Shown here in pieces: positions 7,611-15,679 of a stretch of DNA of 45,306 bases (position 1 is its first letter; each line of letters begins with the position of its first letter). Made by a program: the position numbers and the translations under genes. The stretch spans positions 1-45,306 of the forward strand of contig CAJXLJ010000022.1 in assembly GCA_913055785.1 (NCBI GenBank). The letters are read 5' to 3'. This DNA is from an uncultured Parvularculaceae bacterium. GTDB taxonomy: Bacteria; Pseudomonadota; Alphaproteobacteria; Caulobacterales; Parvularculaceae. A model generated the notes under the pieces. The model had not been told where the DNA came from, searched no databases, and worked only from the letters and a program-made list of their open reading frames with translations.

Positions 7611-8705
7611 GTGACTTTCGGTTTTGATCGGGCGCAGTTGCTCGCGAAATACGGACTTTTCAGAATCCGGCGAAAGCTCCATGGCGCGCGGGCGTTTTAC
7701 GGGGCGGCGGACCAAAGCTGGGTTATCGCGCCTGCCGAACGACAGGCGACGCCACCCTCCCGCATCCTGCCCGGCGAGACGGAAAAGATCGTCAAGCTGG
7801 AAGACCGCACGACGAAAGAGATTGAAAATCTACGCATCGCCGGCGGCGTCTTCGAGCGCCCGCCGGTGACGGCCTATCGATACAGTAATGCGATCCTCTT
7901 TCGGGGTTCGGTCTTCGCGAAGGGGTGTGAACACAAAGTCCTGCCCTATCCGTTCACGCCGCCGCCTTCGCGGGAACATCCTGTCGAAACGATTGATGAG
8001 GGCGCGCTCGCCGGTTCCTATCTCGGACTGCAATATTTCGGACACTGGCTGCATGACGATGCGCCCTTGGCGCTGCTTGCAGATCAGTTCGGCGATCCGG
8101 TTTCTCCCGGTCCGCCAGCGGTGCATGCAAAAGGGCATAAGGAAAGTCACATTGGCGGTTATGTGAAGCTTCTCGATCTTCCCTGGCGGTCTGCGGAGAA
8201 TGTTAACTTTCGGTCTCTTGTCGTTATCAATGACGAGGCGCCGACGCCTCATAAAGGGCCGAGACTGAGACTTCTGCGCGAGCGCGTCGCGGCGAAACTG
8301 GGCGCGCCGGAAAAAAAGAAACGGGTATTTATCAGGCGCGGAATCCAGTCAGGCGGGGTTCGGAAGTTCTGTAATGAGCCTGAGATTGAAAATGCGCTGT
8401 CAGCTGACGGATTTGAGGTCTTGGACCCGACGATGATGAGCGTTGACGAGATCGCCGGCGTGCTTCACGGGGCTGAGCTTGTCGTCGGCATGGAGGGCAG
8501 CGCCCTGACGCACGCCATGTATTTTCTTCCCGAGGGCGGCGGCATGCTTGCGATCACGCCGCCTGAACGTTTCAACAGTTACTGCAAGGTTTCGTGCGAC
8601 TTGCTCGGTTTGCAATACGGGATTGTGATCGGAGATCGGCAGGCGGAAGGCTTTTGCGTCAATGCTAGTAACGTGCGGAGAACTTGCGATCTCTTCGATC
8701 TCTAG
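7611..8705 (+). CDS. GT61-family (DUF563) glycosyltransferase
   Basis: The protein resembles the DUF563/GT61 family linked to capsule or cell-surface polysaccharide synthesis. Family landmarks are YFGHWLHDDAPLALLA near the middle, KKRVFIRRG, and VVGMEGSALTHAMYFLPEGG, followed by a CKVSCDLLGLQYG-type C-terminus. The donor and acceptor are unknown. GTG at 7611 is chosen because GAGAGAGGGG ends 4 bases before it; the frame is open further upstream, with GTG at 7563 and ATG at 7581 as alternatives lacking a clear ribosome site. No other polysaccharide genes are nearby, so its pathway cannot be inferred from context. Confidence 0.82.
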   Translation: MTFGFDRAQLLAKYGLFRIRRKLHGARAFYGAADQSWVIAPAERQATPPSRILPGETEKIVKLEDRTTKEIENLRIAGGVFERPPVTAYRYSNAILFRGSVFAKGCEHKVLPYPFTPPPSREHPVETIDEGALAGSYLGLQYFGHWLHDDAPLALLADQFGDPVSPGPPAVHAKGHKESHIGGYVKLLDLPWRSAENVNFRSLVVINDEAPTPHKGPRLRLLRERVAAKLGAPEKKKRVFIRRGIQSGGVRKFCNEPEIENALSADGFEVLDPTMMSVDEIAGVLHGAELVVGMEGSALTHAMYFLPEGGGMLAITPPERFNSYCKVSCDLLGLQYGIVIGDRQAEGFCVNASNVRRTCDLFDL

Positions 8706-8711
8706 GCGCGG

Positions 8712-9335
8712 TTACTGGTGATCCCAGCCATCGCCGCTCGGCGAAAGACCGAGCGTGTCGCCTTCAGTTGTCACCCCGAGCCCGAGCACGGTGCGGTTGG
8801 CGTAGGCGAAATAGGCGGCGACCTGATTGATTTCGAGAATCTCGCCGTCCGTCCAGCCCGCGTCGCGCAAGGCGTTGATCTGGACTTCCATGATGCTCGC
8901 CGGCGCTTTTGTTAGTTGCGCGGCGTAATCGAGCGCCGCGATTTCCCTCGCGGTGAGCTCCGGGCAGGAGATCAGGCCGGTCGACAGCGCTTCCGTGAGC
9001 GCCTTCCTGATCGCATCGGCCTTGCTGTCATTCGCGGCGAGCCGTTTCAATCCTTCGAAATGGTGTTCGACGCAGTAATCGCAGCCATTGATCAGGCTGA
9101 CATAGACGCCGATCGCTTCCAGCAGCCATTTGGCTGTCTGGTTTGAGTTGTGATGCAGCACATTCTTGTAGAGCGCCATGTGGCCTTCGAGCGTCGGCGG
9201 ACGGAGGCTGTGGGCCTTGAGGATGTTGTCGACGCGGCCGTCCGGCCCTTTGACGCGGTTGTATAGATCCTTGAGCCGACCCTCGGCGTCTTCCGGCGAG
9301 ATGGTCTTGATGAAGGCGGTGGCCGGCTCCGTCAC
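8712..9335 (-). CDS. Peroxidase-related protein, AhpD/carboxymuconolactone decarboxylase-like
   Basis: A 207-residue all-helical AhpD-like protein. The redox motif is NGCDYCVEHH, a CxxC followed by His three residues on, as in AhpD-type peroxidase-related enzymes that reduce hydroperoxides through the Cys pair. The N-terminal LKDLYNRVKGPDGRVDNILKAHS and the C-terminal ILEINQVAAYFAYANR fit the uncharacterised peroxidase-related family. Its ATG overlaps the stop of uvrD (ATGA, 9335-9332), so it is the second gene of an operon with the SOS-controlled helicase. Whether it answers oxidative damage as part of that response is inference. Confidence 0.9.
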   Translation of the reverse strand: MTEPATAFIKTISPEDAEGRLKDLYNRVKGPDGRVDNILKAHSLRPPTLEGHMALYKNVLHHNSNQTAKWLLEAIGVYVSLINGCDYCVEHHFEGLKRLAANDSKADAIRKALTEALSTGLISCPELTAREIAALDYAAQLTKAPASIMEVQINALRDAGWTDGEILEINQVAAYFAYANRTVLGLGVTTEGDTLGLSPSGDGWDHQ

Positions 9336-11674
9336 GACGCCTCCACGAAAGTGTCGATCACTTTCTTGGGGCCGGAATGTTCGAAATCGACCGTCAGCTT
9401 TTGCCCCTCGATTGCGGCGATCTTTCCGTACCCGAATTTCTGGTGAAAGACGCGGGCGCCGATCTTGTATTTTGAGCTGCCGGGCGCGCTCACCGAAACC
9501 GACGAGGCGCGTCCTTCGATCAGCGGCGGGTCCGAGGCGCGCCGGCCGGAAGCGGCGCGTGCGCGGCGCCAGCCCGGATTGTCGTAATAGGCGTCTTCTT
9601 TCAGTTTCGCGCCTTCAAACCGGGAATGGCTGGCGAAGTCGGCCGCGGCATTGCCGTAAAGGCCGGGTTCCGACAGCACTTCGACATGGGCTTCTGGCAG
9701 TTCATCGATGAAACGCGACGGCATCGCCGCCTGCCAGCGTCCGAAAATCTGACGGTTCGCGGCGAAGGAGATGCGCGCGCTTTCCCGCGCCCGAGTAATG
9801 CCTACATAGGCGAGGCGTCGTTCTTCCTCGAGCGCGGCAAGCCCTTTTTCGTCGAGCGAGCGTTTCGACGGAAAAATTTCTTCCTCCCAGCCGGGGAGAA
9901 ACACGACAGGAAACTCAAGGCCTTTCGCGGCGTGCAGCGTCATCAGCCAGACGCAGCCGCCGGTTTCGTTTTCATTGCGCTCGGCGACGAGGGCGACATG
10001 ATCGAGATAGCCTTCGAGGGTGTCGAATTCCGACACCGCCTGGATGAATTCCTTGAGGTTATCGAGTTTGCCCGGCGCCTGCGGGCTTTTCGAGTTCTTC
10101 CACATCTCGATATAGCCGGACTCTTCAAGCACCAGTTCGGCGAGATCGGCGGGCGCCATGTCTTTCGCGTCGCGCGTCCAGCGGTCGACCGTGTCGACGA
10201 AATTGGCGAGCGAGCGTCGCGCCGCCGCATGCAAGTCGTCGCTTTCAAGAGCGGTTCTCGCTGCGGTCATGAGCGGGATTTCCTGCGCCCGGGCGATCTT
10301 GTGCAGGGTTTGCACGGCGACGTCGCCAAGGCCGCGCTTCGGCTTGTTGACGATGCGCTCGAAAGCGAGATCGTCGTCGGCGGAGCGGATCAGTCGCAGA
10401 TAGGAAAGCGCGTCGCGGGTTTCCTCGCGTTCATAGAAACGCGGGCCGCCGACCACGCGATAGGCGAGGCCGAGCGTATTGAACCGCTCTTCAAAGGCGC
10501 GCATCTGGAAGGAAGCGCGCACCAAGACCGCCATATCGTTCAGGGAGCGGCCCCTGATCTGCTCGGACTCGATATCGTCGCCGATGAGGCGGGCTTCTTC
10601 TTCGCCGTCCCAAACCCCGCGCACCTTGACCTTTTCGCCTTCCTCCCGGTCGGTCCACAGCTCCTTGCCGAGCCGCGCCTTGTTGGCGGCGATCAGGCCG
10701 GACGCCGCGCCGAGAATGGAAGGCGTCGAGCGGTAATTGCGTTCCAGCCGGATGACTTTCGCGCCCGGAAAATCCTTTTCAAAACGCAGGATGTTTTCAA
10801 CTTCCGCGCCGCGCCAGCCATAGATCGCCTGATCGTCGTCGCCGACGCAGCAGATGTTCTTGTGCTTTTGGGCGAGCAGGCGCAGCCAGAGATACTGCGC
10901 GACATTCGTATCCTGATATTCGTCGACCAGCATGTATCGGAAGCGGCGCTGATACTCTTCGAGAACGTCGGTGTTGTTCTGAAAGATCGTCAGGTTGTGG
11001 ACAAGCAGGTCGCCGAAATCAGCGGCGTTCAATGTCGTCAGTCGCGCCTGATAGGCTTTGTAAAGATTAATCGCCTTGCCGTCAGCAAAGTGATAAGCCT
11101 CCTCGGCGGGGACCTTGTCGGGCGTCAGCCCGCGGTTCTTCCAGCCGTCGATCACCATGGCGAGCCCGCGGCCGGTCCAGCGTTTCTCGTCGATATTCGC
11201 CGCCTCGATCACCTGCTTGGCGAGGCGCGCCTGATCGTCGGCGTCGAGAATCGTGAAACTGGATTTAAGGCCGACAAGTTCGGCATGGCGGCGCAGGATC
11301 TGCGCGGCGATGGAGTGGAAGGTGCCGAGCCACTGCATGCCCTCGACCGATGCGCCGGCAAGACCTTCGATGCGCTCCTTCATTTCGCGCGCGGCCTTGT
11401 TGGTGAAGGTGACGGCGAGGAGTTGCCAGGGTTGCGCCCGGCCCGTGAACAGGAGGTGGGCGAGGCGGGTCGTCAGCGCCCGCGTTTTCCCGGTGCCGGC
11501 TCCGGCGAGCATCAGCACAGGGCCTTCCGTCGCCAGCACAGCGCTTCGCTGTTCTTCGTTTAAGTCTTGTAGATAAGGCGCTGTTTCTGCGTCTTTTTCG
11601 CTAACCACGCCACCGCGCGCTGCGGCCGTGGCGCGTTCGGAAATCGACAAGGGGCGGTCGGGCTCTGACGTCAT
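9332..11674 (-). CDS. uvrD: UvrD/PcrA-type 3'-5' DNA helicase
   Basis: SF1A helicase acting in nucleotide-excision and mismatch repair and in clearing stalled RNA polymerase. In its 780 residues are: the Q-motif region LNEEQRSAVLATEGP, Walker A AGAGTGKT at 57-64, VTFTNKAAREMKERI (motif Ia), Walker B LVDEYQDTN, QAIYGWRGAE (motif III), RLERNYRST (motif IV), TLHAAKGLEFPVVFL (motif V) and AYVGITRAR (motif VI). The last 45 residues (KIGARVFHQKFGYGKI) form the Tudor-like C-terminal domain of PcrA/UvrD. A LexA box lies 22 bases upstream of the ATG. It is co-translated with the peroxidase-related gene. Confidence 0.97.
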   Translation of the reverse strand: MTSEPDRPLSISERATAAARGGVVSEKDAETAPYLQDLNEEQRSAVLATEGPVLMLAGAGTGKTRALTTRLAHLLFTGRAQPWQLLAVTFTNKAAREMKERIEGLAGASVEGMQWLGTFHSIAAQILRRHAELVGLKSSFTILDADDQARLAKQVIEAANIDEKRWTGRGLAMVIDGWKNRGLTPDKVPAEEAYHFADGKAINLYKAYQARLTTLNAADFGDLLVHNLTIFQNNTDVLEEYQRRFRYMLVDEYQDTNVAQYLWLRLLAQKHKNICCVGDDDQAIYGWRGAEVENILRFEKDFPGAKVIRLERNYRSTPSILGAASGLIAANKARLGKELWTDREEGEKVKVRGVWDGEEEARLIGDDIESEQIRGRSLNDMAVLVRASFQMRAFEERFNTLGLAYRVVGGPRFYEREETRDALSYLRLIRSADDDLAFERIVNKPKRGLGDVAVQTLHKIARAQEIPLMTAARTALESDDLHAAARRSLANFVDTVDRWTRDAKDMAPADLAELVLEESGYIEMWKNSKSPQAPGKLDNLKEFIQAVSEFDTLEGYLDHVALVAERNENETGGCVWLMTLHAAKGLEFPVVFLPGWEEEIFPSKRSLDEKGLAALEEERRLAYVGITRARESARISFAANRQIFGRWQAAMPSRFIDELPEAHVEVLSEPGLYGNAAADFASHSRFEGAKLKEDAYYDNPGWRRARAASGRRASDPPLIEGRASSVSVSAPGSSKYKIGARVFHQKFGYGKIAAIEGQKLTVDFEHSGPKKVIDTFVEAS

Positions 11675-11695
11675 CGGGGCACTCTACCGAAGGGA

Positions 11696-11710
11696 GAACG
11701 ATTCTGGAAC
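11696..11710 (-). promoter_or_regulatory. LexA (SOS) box upstream of uvrD
   Basis: GAAC (11696-11699), seven bases, GAAC (11707-11710); on the uvrD strand this reads GTTC-N7-GTTC, the known alphaproteobacterial LexA operator. It lies just upstream of the uvrD start and just downstream of a possible minus-strand -10 (TTATCT, 11721-11716). Confidence 0.75.
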
Positions 11711-11733
11711 ATCGCAGATAAGCCGATGCGCCC

Positions 11734-11755
11734 AATTTGCAAATCAGCGCAAATT
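11734..11755. repeat. Inverted repeat in the uvrD / YegP-like divergent promoter region
   Basis: AATTTGC (11734-11740) and GCAAATT (11749-11755) form 7-bp arms around 8 bases. It lies 61 bases upstream of the YegP-like start and overlaps a possible minus-strand -35 for uvrD. No regulator is assigned. Confidence 0.45.
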
Positions 11756-11814
11756 ATTGATTAGTGGGCATGGGGTAGGGAGCGGCGATTTTTCGAAAGA
11801 AGGAGACGGGCCTG

Positions 11815-12150
11815 ATGGCTGGAAAATTTGAGATTTACAAGGACAAGGCGGGCGAGTTCCGGTTCCGGCTGAAGGCCGGGAATGGCGAGAACATTCTCGC
11901 CAGCGAGGGCTACAAGGACAAGTCTGGCTGCGACAACGGCGTCGCCTCGGTCAGGAAGAACGCCGCCGACAAGGGGAATTTTGAGATCAAGGAATCGACG
12001 AGCGGCAAACCCTATTTCGTTCTCAAGGCCGCGAACCATCAGGTCATCGGCCAGTCGCAGATGTATGACAGTGCGAGCGGCTGCGAGAACGGCATCGAGT
12101 CGGTCATGAAGAACGCGCCGGATGCGGCGGTCGACGATCAGACGTCGTAG
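11815..12150 (+). CDS. YegP family protein (two DUF1508 repeats)
   Basis: The 111-residue protein consists of two tandem DUF1508 units, FEIYKDKAGEFRFRLKAGNGENILASEGY-type followed by FEIKESTSGKPYFVLKAANHQVIGQS, each ending with a SGCxNGIxSV signature (SGCDNGVASV, SGCENGIESV). YegP-like proteins are small soluble proteins of unknown biochemical role. The start has AAGAAGGAGAC about 9 bases upstream. A strong terminator follows, so the gene is a single transcription unit, divergent from uvrD. Whether it shares the LexA-controlled region is uncertain; the box is 105 bases upstream of its start. Confidence 0.9.
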   Translation: MAGKFEIYKDKAGEFRFRLKAGNGENILASEGYKDKSGCDNGVASVRKNAADKGNFEIKESTSGKPYFVLKAANHQVIGQSQMYDSASGCENGIESVMKNAPDAAVDDQTS

Positions 12151-12175
12151 CTTTCTCAGAAATTCAATTCTGCAG

Positions 12176-12210
12176 CCGCCGCAATGCTCAGCATTGCGGC
12201 GGTTTATTCT
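12176..12210 (+). terminator. Terminator of the YegP-like gene
   Basis: A perfect 12-bp stem, CCGCCGCAATGC (12176-12187) with GCATTGCGGCGG (12191-12202), has a 3-base loop and is followed by TTTATTCTT. Its tail overlaps the stop codon of the convergent VOC gene. Confidence 0.88.
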
Positions 12211-12590
12211 TCAATAAGCCTGATCAGGTTGCCGCAGGTATCGTCGAAATCGGCGATCGTTACCGGTCCCATAGCTTTGGGCTCGTCCCTGAAGACGACC
12301 CCCAGTTCTTTCAAACGGCGATATTCCGCATGAATGTCGTCCGTGTAGAGCTGGGTGAGCGGTATTCCGTCCTTGTACAATGCTTCCTGAAATACCTGCG
12401 CAGCCGCGTGGCCGGTTGGTTCGAGAAGGAGTTCGACTTTGTTGTCGCCTTCAGGCGCAATGAGCGTGAGCCAGTTTGCGCCGTCCATGGGAATGTCATA
12501 CTTGATCGCAAAGCCCAGTTTTTCGTTATAGAACCGGCGCGCCCTGTCCTGATCGTTGACCATGAGGCTGGTCAGTTTCACCTCAATCAA
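12204..12590 (-). CDS. VOC (glyoxalase/bleomycin-resistance) superfamily protein
   Basis: A 128-residue single-chain VOC protein: LTSLMVNDQDRARRFYNEKLGF is the usual first beta-alpha unit, GANWLTLIAPEG the middle strands and GPVTIADFDDTCGNLIRLIEE the closing strand with the terminal Glu typical of metal binding. Substrate unknown. The start is taken as TTG at 12590, overlapping the stop (TGA 12589-12587) of the DUF4286 gene, giving the N-terminus (M)IEVKLTSLMV; a longer frame from 12785 would run inside the upstream gene and is rejected. GTG at 12581 is an alternative. The gene follows DUF4286 as the last of a three-gene minus-strand run. Confidence 0.82.
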   Translation of the reverse strand: MIEVKLTSLMVNDQDRARRFYNEKLGFAIKYDIPMDGANWLTLIAPEGDNKVELLLEPTGHAAAQVFQEALYKDGIPLTQLYTDDIHAEYRRLKELGVVFRDEPKAMGPVTIADFDDTCGNLIRLIEE

Positions 12591-12898
12591 TATTCGCCTC
12601 CCTCGGCTGCTTCGAGAATCCGGCGCCGGGCGGAAAACCGGTCGCCGAAACGCCGGATTCCGTCGGCGCGCATGTCCTTCGCCGGCCCGGCGAGATAGGC
12701 GCGCATTGCAGCCATGTTCTCCAGAACATAATGGCAGGTGAATTCGTTCTCGTTTTCGGTATTGAAATAGAGCTTCGCGGCGCAAAACCCGTCATGGGCG
12801 AGCATCGCCTCGAGATGATGATTGAGCCATTGAAGATAATCGTCCCTGATCTCCGGCTCGACCGTCAGGATCACTTCATAAAGAATGGAATTCTGCAT
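12587..12898 (-). CDS. DUF4286 family protein
   Basis: The 103-residue protein begins with an alternating strand, ILYEVILTVEPEIRDDYLQWLNHHLEAML, and ends with DGIRRFGDRFSARRRIL, both typical of the DUF4286 fold, a ferredoxin-like dimeric alpha-beta barrel related to antibiotic-biosynthesis monooxygenases. No catalytic residues can be assigned and the function is unknown. It is coupled to the VOC gene by a stop-start overlap (TTGA) and begins 9 bases after the stop of the secreted protein gene, so the three probably share one transcript. Confidence 0.75.
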   Translation of the reverse strand: MQNSILYEVILTVEPEIRDDYLQWLNHHLEAMLAHDGFCAAKLYFNTENENEFTCHYVLENMAAMRAYLAGPAKDMRADGIRRFGDRFSARRRILEAAEGGEY

Positions 12899-12906
12899 CA
12901 GGCCCG

Positions 12907-13734
12907 TCAGCTTCCGGCGAGGTCCTCGTCATCGCTATCGAGCCTATCGGCTTCGTCGCGCAAATCAACGCCGGTGCGGGCCGCAATGTCGTCGAGCGCA
13001 GCGTCGCATCCTTCGTCGACAAACGCGAAATCATCAATCAGATAACGAAGCGTGTCTCTCGCTTCTCTCGGGTCCTTGCTGCGCATCGAGACCGTAATTT
13101 TCATGGCGCGCTGGTCGATGAAATAGGCGCCGGCCATATTGCGGAAGCGCACTGTGTTGTTCGTCCATTCGAACGCCGTCGTCGAGGTTGTAAGTTTCGC
13201 GCCGTCCTCTGTCCAGCCCTCGATCTTGAATTCAAAAGGCTCGCCTTCTCTGCCGCCGGTCGGATAGATCGACATGGTGACGATGCAGACCGGCCGGTCG
13301 AATGAAATCGTCAGCGGCGCATTGAGATAGTTGAGATAACCGGCGGCGAAAACGCCGCTTGTCGGCGCTTCATATGTGCACATCGTGTCATAGGTGAAGC
13401 GGCGTTGGCCCTTGCAGATTTGCCAGGAGAGGCCGCGTCCGAACTCGACGCCATAGCCTTTCTTGTAATCCTTGATGATCGCTTCACCCTGCTTGCCCGG
13501 GGGCGGTTCGAAAGTGAGGACGACATAGGGCGGGTCGTCGCCCGCGCGCACGGCGTCGGCGATGAAGGTGACGACGCGCGTGTCGGTCGCCGGATTGGTG
13601 TCGCGATCCGGGTCAGGGCCGATGCCGTTTTCATGAACGCCGCCGGCGTCTTGCGCGGCTGCAAGGGCGGTGAACGCCATCGCCGCTGCTGCGGCGGACG
13701 GCGCAAGCCGGAGAAGAAATGATGCTCTGCGCAT
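12907..13734 (-). CDS. Secreted protein of unknown function
   Basis: The 275-residue product starts with a clear Sec signal: MRRASFLLRLAPS, an Ala-rich core, and a probable cut after ALAAA near residue 28. The mature part has four Cys (in WQICKG, DTMCTYE, RPVCIVT and DEGCDA) that could form two disulphides, and an acidic C-terminus. Beta-rich segments such as APLTISFDRPVCIVTMSIYP and TTAFEWTNNTVRFRN suggest a jelly-roll-like domain, as inference. The start at 13734 is preferred because AAGGGGA precedes it and the signal peptide begins there; an upstream in-frame start at 13788 would spoil the signal. No family is recognised. Confidence 0.8.
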   Translation of the reverse strand: MRRASFLLRLAPSAAAAAMAFTALAAAQDAGGVHENGIGPDPDRDTNPATDTRVVTFIADAVRAGDDPPYVVLTFEPPPGKQGEAIIKDYKKGYGVEFGRGLSWQICKGQRRFTYDTMCTYEAPTSGVFAAGYLNYLNAPLTISFDRPVCIVTMSIYPTGGREGEPFEFKIEGWTEDGAKLTTSTTAFEWTNNTVRFRNMAGAYFIDQRAMKITVSMRSKDPREARDTLRYLIDDFAFVDEGCDAALDDIAARTGVDLRDEADRLDSDDEDLAGS

Positions 13735-13937
13735 AGGCGTTCCCCTTACCGGATAATACCGCCCGAATGCGGCGGTTCCAAGGCTCACGGTTGCGTGTGG
13801 ATTCCGCCGTCAGACTATAGGCTAACCGCCTGATTTTGCGGCGACTTGCCGACGAGACGATGCGCCTGTGCGTTAAAGCGAGATTGACCTTCAAGAAAGG
13901 ATCGTGATGATCTCCGATGTTTATCGGAGGGGCATTT

Positions 13938-15623
13938 ATGAACCGGACCATTCGCCGTTTCGGCGGTTTTCTCGCATTTTTCTATCTTGGCGCTTGCGCC
14001 GCAACGACAGCGGTCGCGCCGCCGCCCTTGCCGGCGACGATGGTCGCCGAGGCGGGCAAGACGGCCGCTGAAACGAGCGCAGCGGCGAGGATTGAAGCCG
14101 ACATGCGCTGGCTGGCTGATGACGCCCGCGAAGGGCGCGAAGCCGGCACGGATGCTTACCGGCAAGCGGCGAATTATGTGGCGGCCCGGATGGCGGGCCT
14201 CGGACTGACGCCTGCCGGAAACAATGGCTGGTTTCAGGAAGTGACGCTTCGCGAATCGACCCCGGTGGTCGAATTGGCGTCGCTGTCGATCACTACCCCT
14301 GACGGCGAAACCCACGAACTGACGAATGTGGAAGATTTCGTCGTGTTCCCGTCGGCGGCGGCGCAGGAAATGGAAATTGTCGCCGCGCCTGTCGTTTTTG
14401 TCGGCTACGGCGTTCATGCGCCGGAGCACGGTCACGATGATTATGCAGGGCTCGACGTCGCCGGAAAGGTCGTTGCTTTTTTCTCGGGCGCGCCGGACAG
14501 CTTTGACAGCGAAGAACGCGCGCATTTCGGCGGCAGCGGCCGCAAGTCGGCGGCGGCTTCCGAACTCGGCGCCATCGGAATGATCAGCCTGACATCGAAG
14601 GCGGGCGAGCAGCGTTTCCCCTGGGAACGACTGAGCCAGTTTGCAAACCGCTCGCGCATGACATGGGTTCATCCCGATGGCCGGGCCGATACGTCCGGTC
14701 CGAACATCAGAGGGACGGCGGCGCTAAACCCCGCGATTTCGGAACTCCTGTTCACGGATGCTGAACAGAGCTTCGAAGAAGTGCGCAACGACGTCGATGC
14801 GGAGGGCGTTAATCCCAAGGCTTTCGCTCTCGGTACGTCCGTGTCGATGAAAGGCGCCGTCACCCAGAAAGATGTGATGAGCCCGAATGTGATCGGCATG
14901 ATCCCCGGATCGGACCCGGCGCGCCGGAACGAGTACGTTGTTCTCTCCGCCCATCTCGATCATGTGGGCGTCAATGAACGGCTGGTCGAGGAAGGTAAGG
15001 ACGGCATCAATAACGGCGCGCTCGACAACGCCGCCGGCGTTTCGACCATGCTTGAAGCGGCGCGCCGCATGCTGGAAGGCCCGCGCCCGGCGCGGAGCGT
15101 GCTCTTCATTGCATTGACCGCAGAGGAAAAAGGGCTTTTGGGCGCCGATTTCTTCGCCCATTACCCAACCGTCGCAAAAGACGGCATCGCCGCGAATGTC
15201 AATCTCGACATGCCGGTTCTGCTTTATTCCTTCACGGATGTTGTGGCGTTCGGCGCCGAACGTTCCTCGCTCGGACCGATCGTTGAGGCGGCGGCTGGAA
15301 AAATCGGCGTTACGCTTTCGCCGGACCCGATGCCGGAGCAGGGGCTCTTCACCCGTTCCGACCATTACCGTTTCGTCGAGCAGGGCGTGCCTTCAGTGTT
15401 TCTTGTAACCGGCTTCGCCAATGGCGGTGCGGAAAAGTTCGGAGAGTTTCTCCAGACCAACTATCACAAGCCGAGCGACGACATGAGCCAGCCGATCCTG
15501 TTTGAAGATGCAGCGCGGTTTGCGGATGTGAACTATATGATTGCGCTCGAACTGGCGAACGCCAAGGAGCGCCCGACCTGGAACGACGGCGACTTTTTCG
15601 GCGATTTGTTCGGGAAGAAATAA
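13938..15623 (+). CDS. M28 family zinc metallopeptidase, lipoprotein
   Basis: A 561-residue secreted peptidase. The N-terminus has a lipobox, FFYLGAC with Cys at residue 20, so the protein should be lipid-anchored in the envelope. A PA-like insert (about 130-270, with VFVGYGVHAPEHGHDDYAGLDVAGKVV) precedes the M28 catalytic domain, whose zinc ligands appear as SAHLDHVG, NNGALDNAAGV, LTAEEKGLLGA, VNLDMP and TRSDHYRF. Members are aminopeptidases or carboxypeptidases; the exact specificity is open. ATG 13938 is chosen because GGAGGGG lies just upstream and the signal sequence starts there; the frame also has an ATG at 13917. A strong bidirectional terminator follows. Confidence 0.93.
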   Translation: MNRTIRRFGGFLAFFYLGACAATTAVAPPPLPATMVAEAGKTAAETSAAARIEADMRWLADDAREGREAGTDAYRQAANYVAARMAGLGLTPAGNNGWFQEVTLRESTPVVELASLSITTPDGETHELTNVEDFVVFPSAAAQEMEIVAAPVVFVGYGVHAPEHGHDDYAGLDVAGKVVAFFSGAPDSFDSEERAHFGGSGRKSAAASELGAIGMISLTSKAGEQRFPWERLSQFANRSRMTWVHPDGRADTSGPNIRGTAALNPAISELLFTDAEQSFEEVRNDVDAEGVNPKAFALGTSVSMKGAVTQKDVMSPNVIGMIPGSDPARRNEYVVLSAHLDHVGVNERLVEEGKDGINNGALDNAAGVSTMLEAARRMLEGPRPARSVLFIALTAEEKGLLGADFFAHYPTVAKDGIAANVNLDMPVLLYSFTDVVAFGAERSSLGPIVEAAAGKIGVTLSPDPMPEQGLFTRSDHYRFVEQGVPSVFLVTGFANGGAEKFGEFLQTNYHKPSDDMSQPILFEDAARFADVNYMIALELANAKERPTWNDGDFFGDLFGKK

Positions 15624-15648
15624 AACCGCCGCGCAGCGGACAACGAAG

Positions 15649-15677
15649 AAAAGGCCCGCCCGAAAGCGGGCCTTTTT
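15649..15677. terminator. Bidirectional terminator between the M28 peptidase and SIMPL genes
   Basis: AAAAGGCCCGC (15649-15659) pairs with GCGGGCCTTTTT (15666-15677). It has a T-run on both strands and lies between two convergent genes. Confidence 0.9.
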
Positions 15678-15679
15678 AT

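Noticed and set aside
9626-11563. 645-codon plus-strand frame opposite uvrD
   Set aside because: It lies fully antisense to a well-supported helicase and its protein has no family signature; it is a GC-rich shadow.
12591-12785. N-terminal extension of the VOC gene into the DUF4286 gene
   Set aside because: It is out of frame with a real gene and Arg/Ser-rich; the VOC fold starts at 12590.
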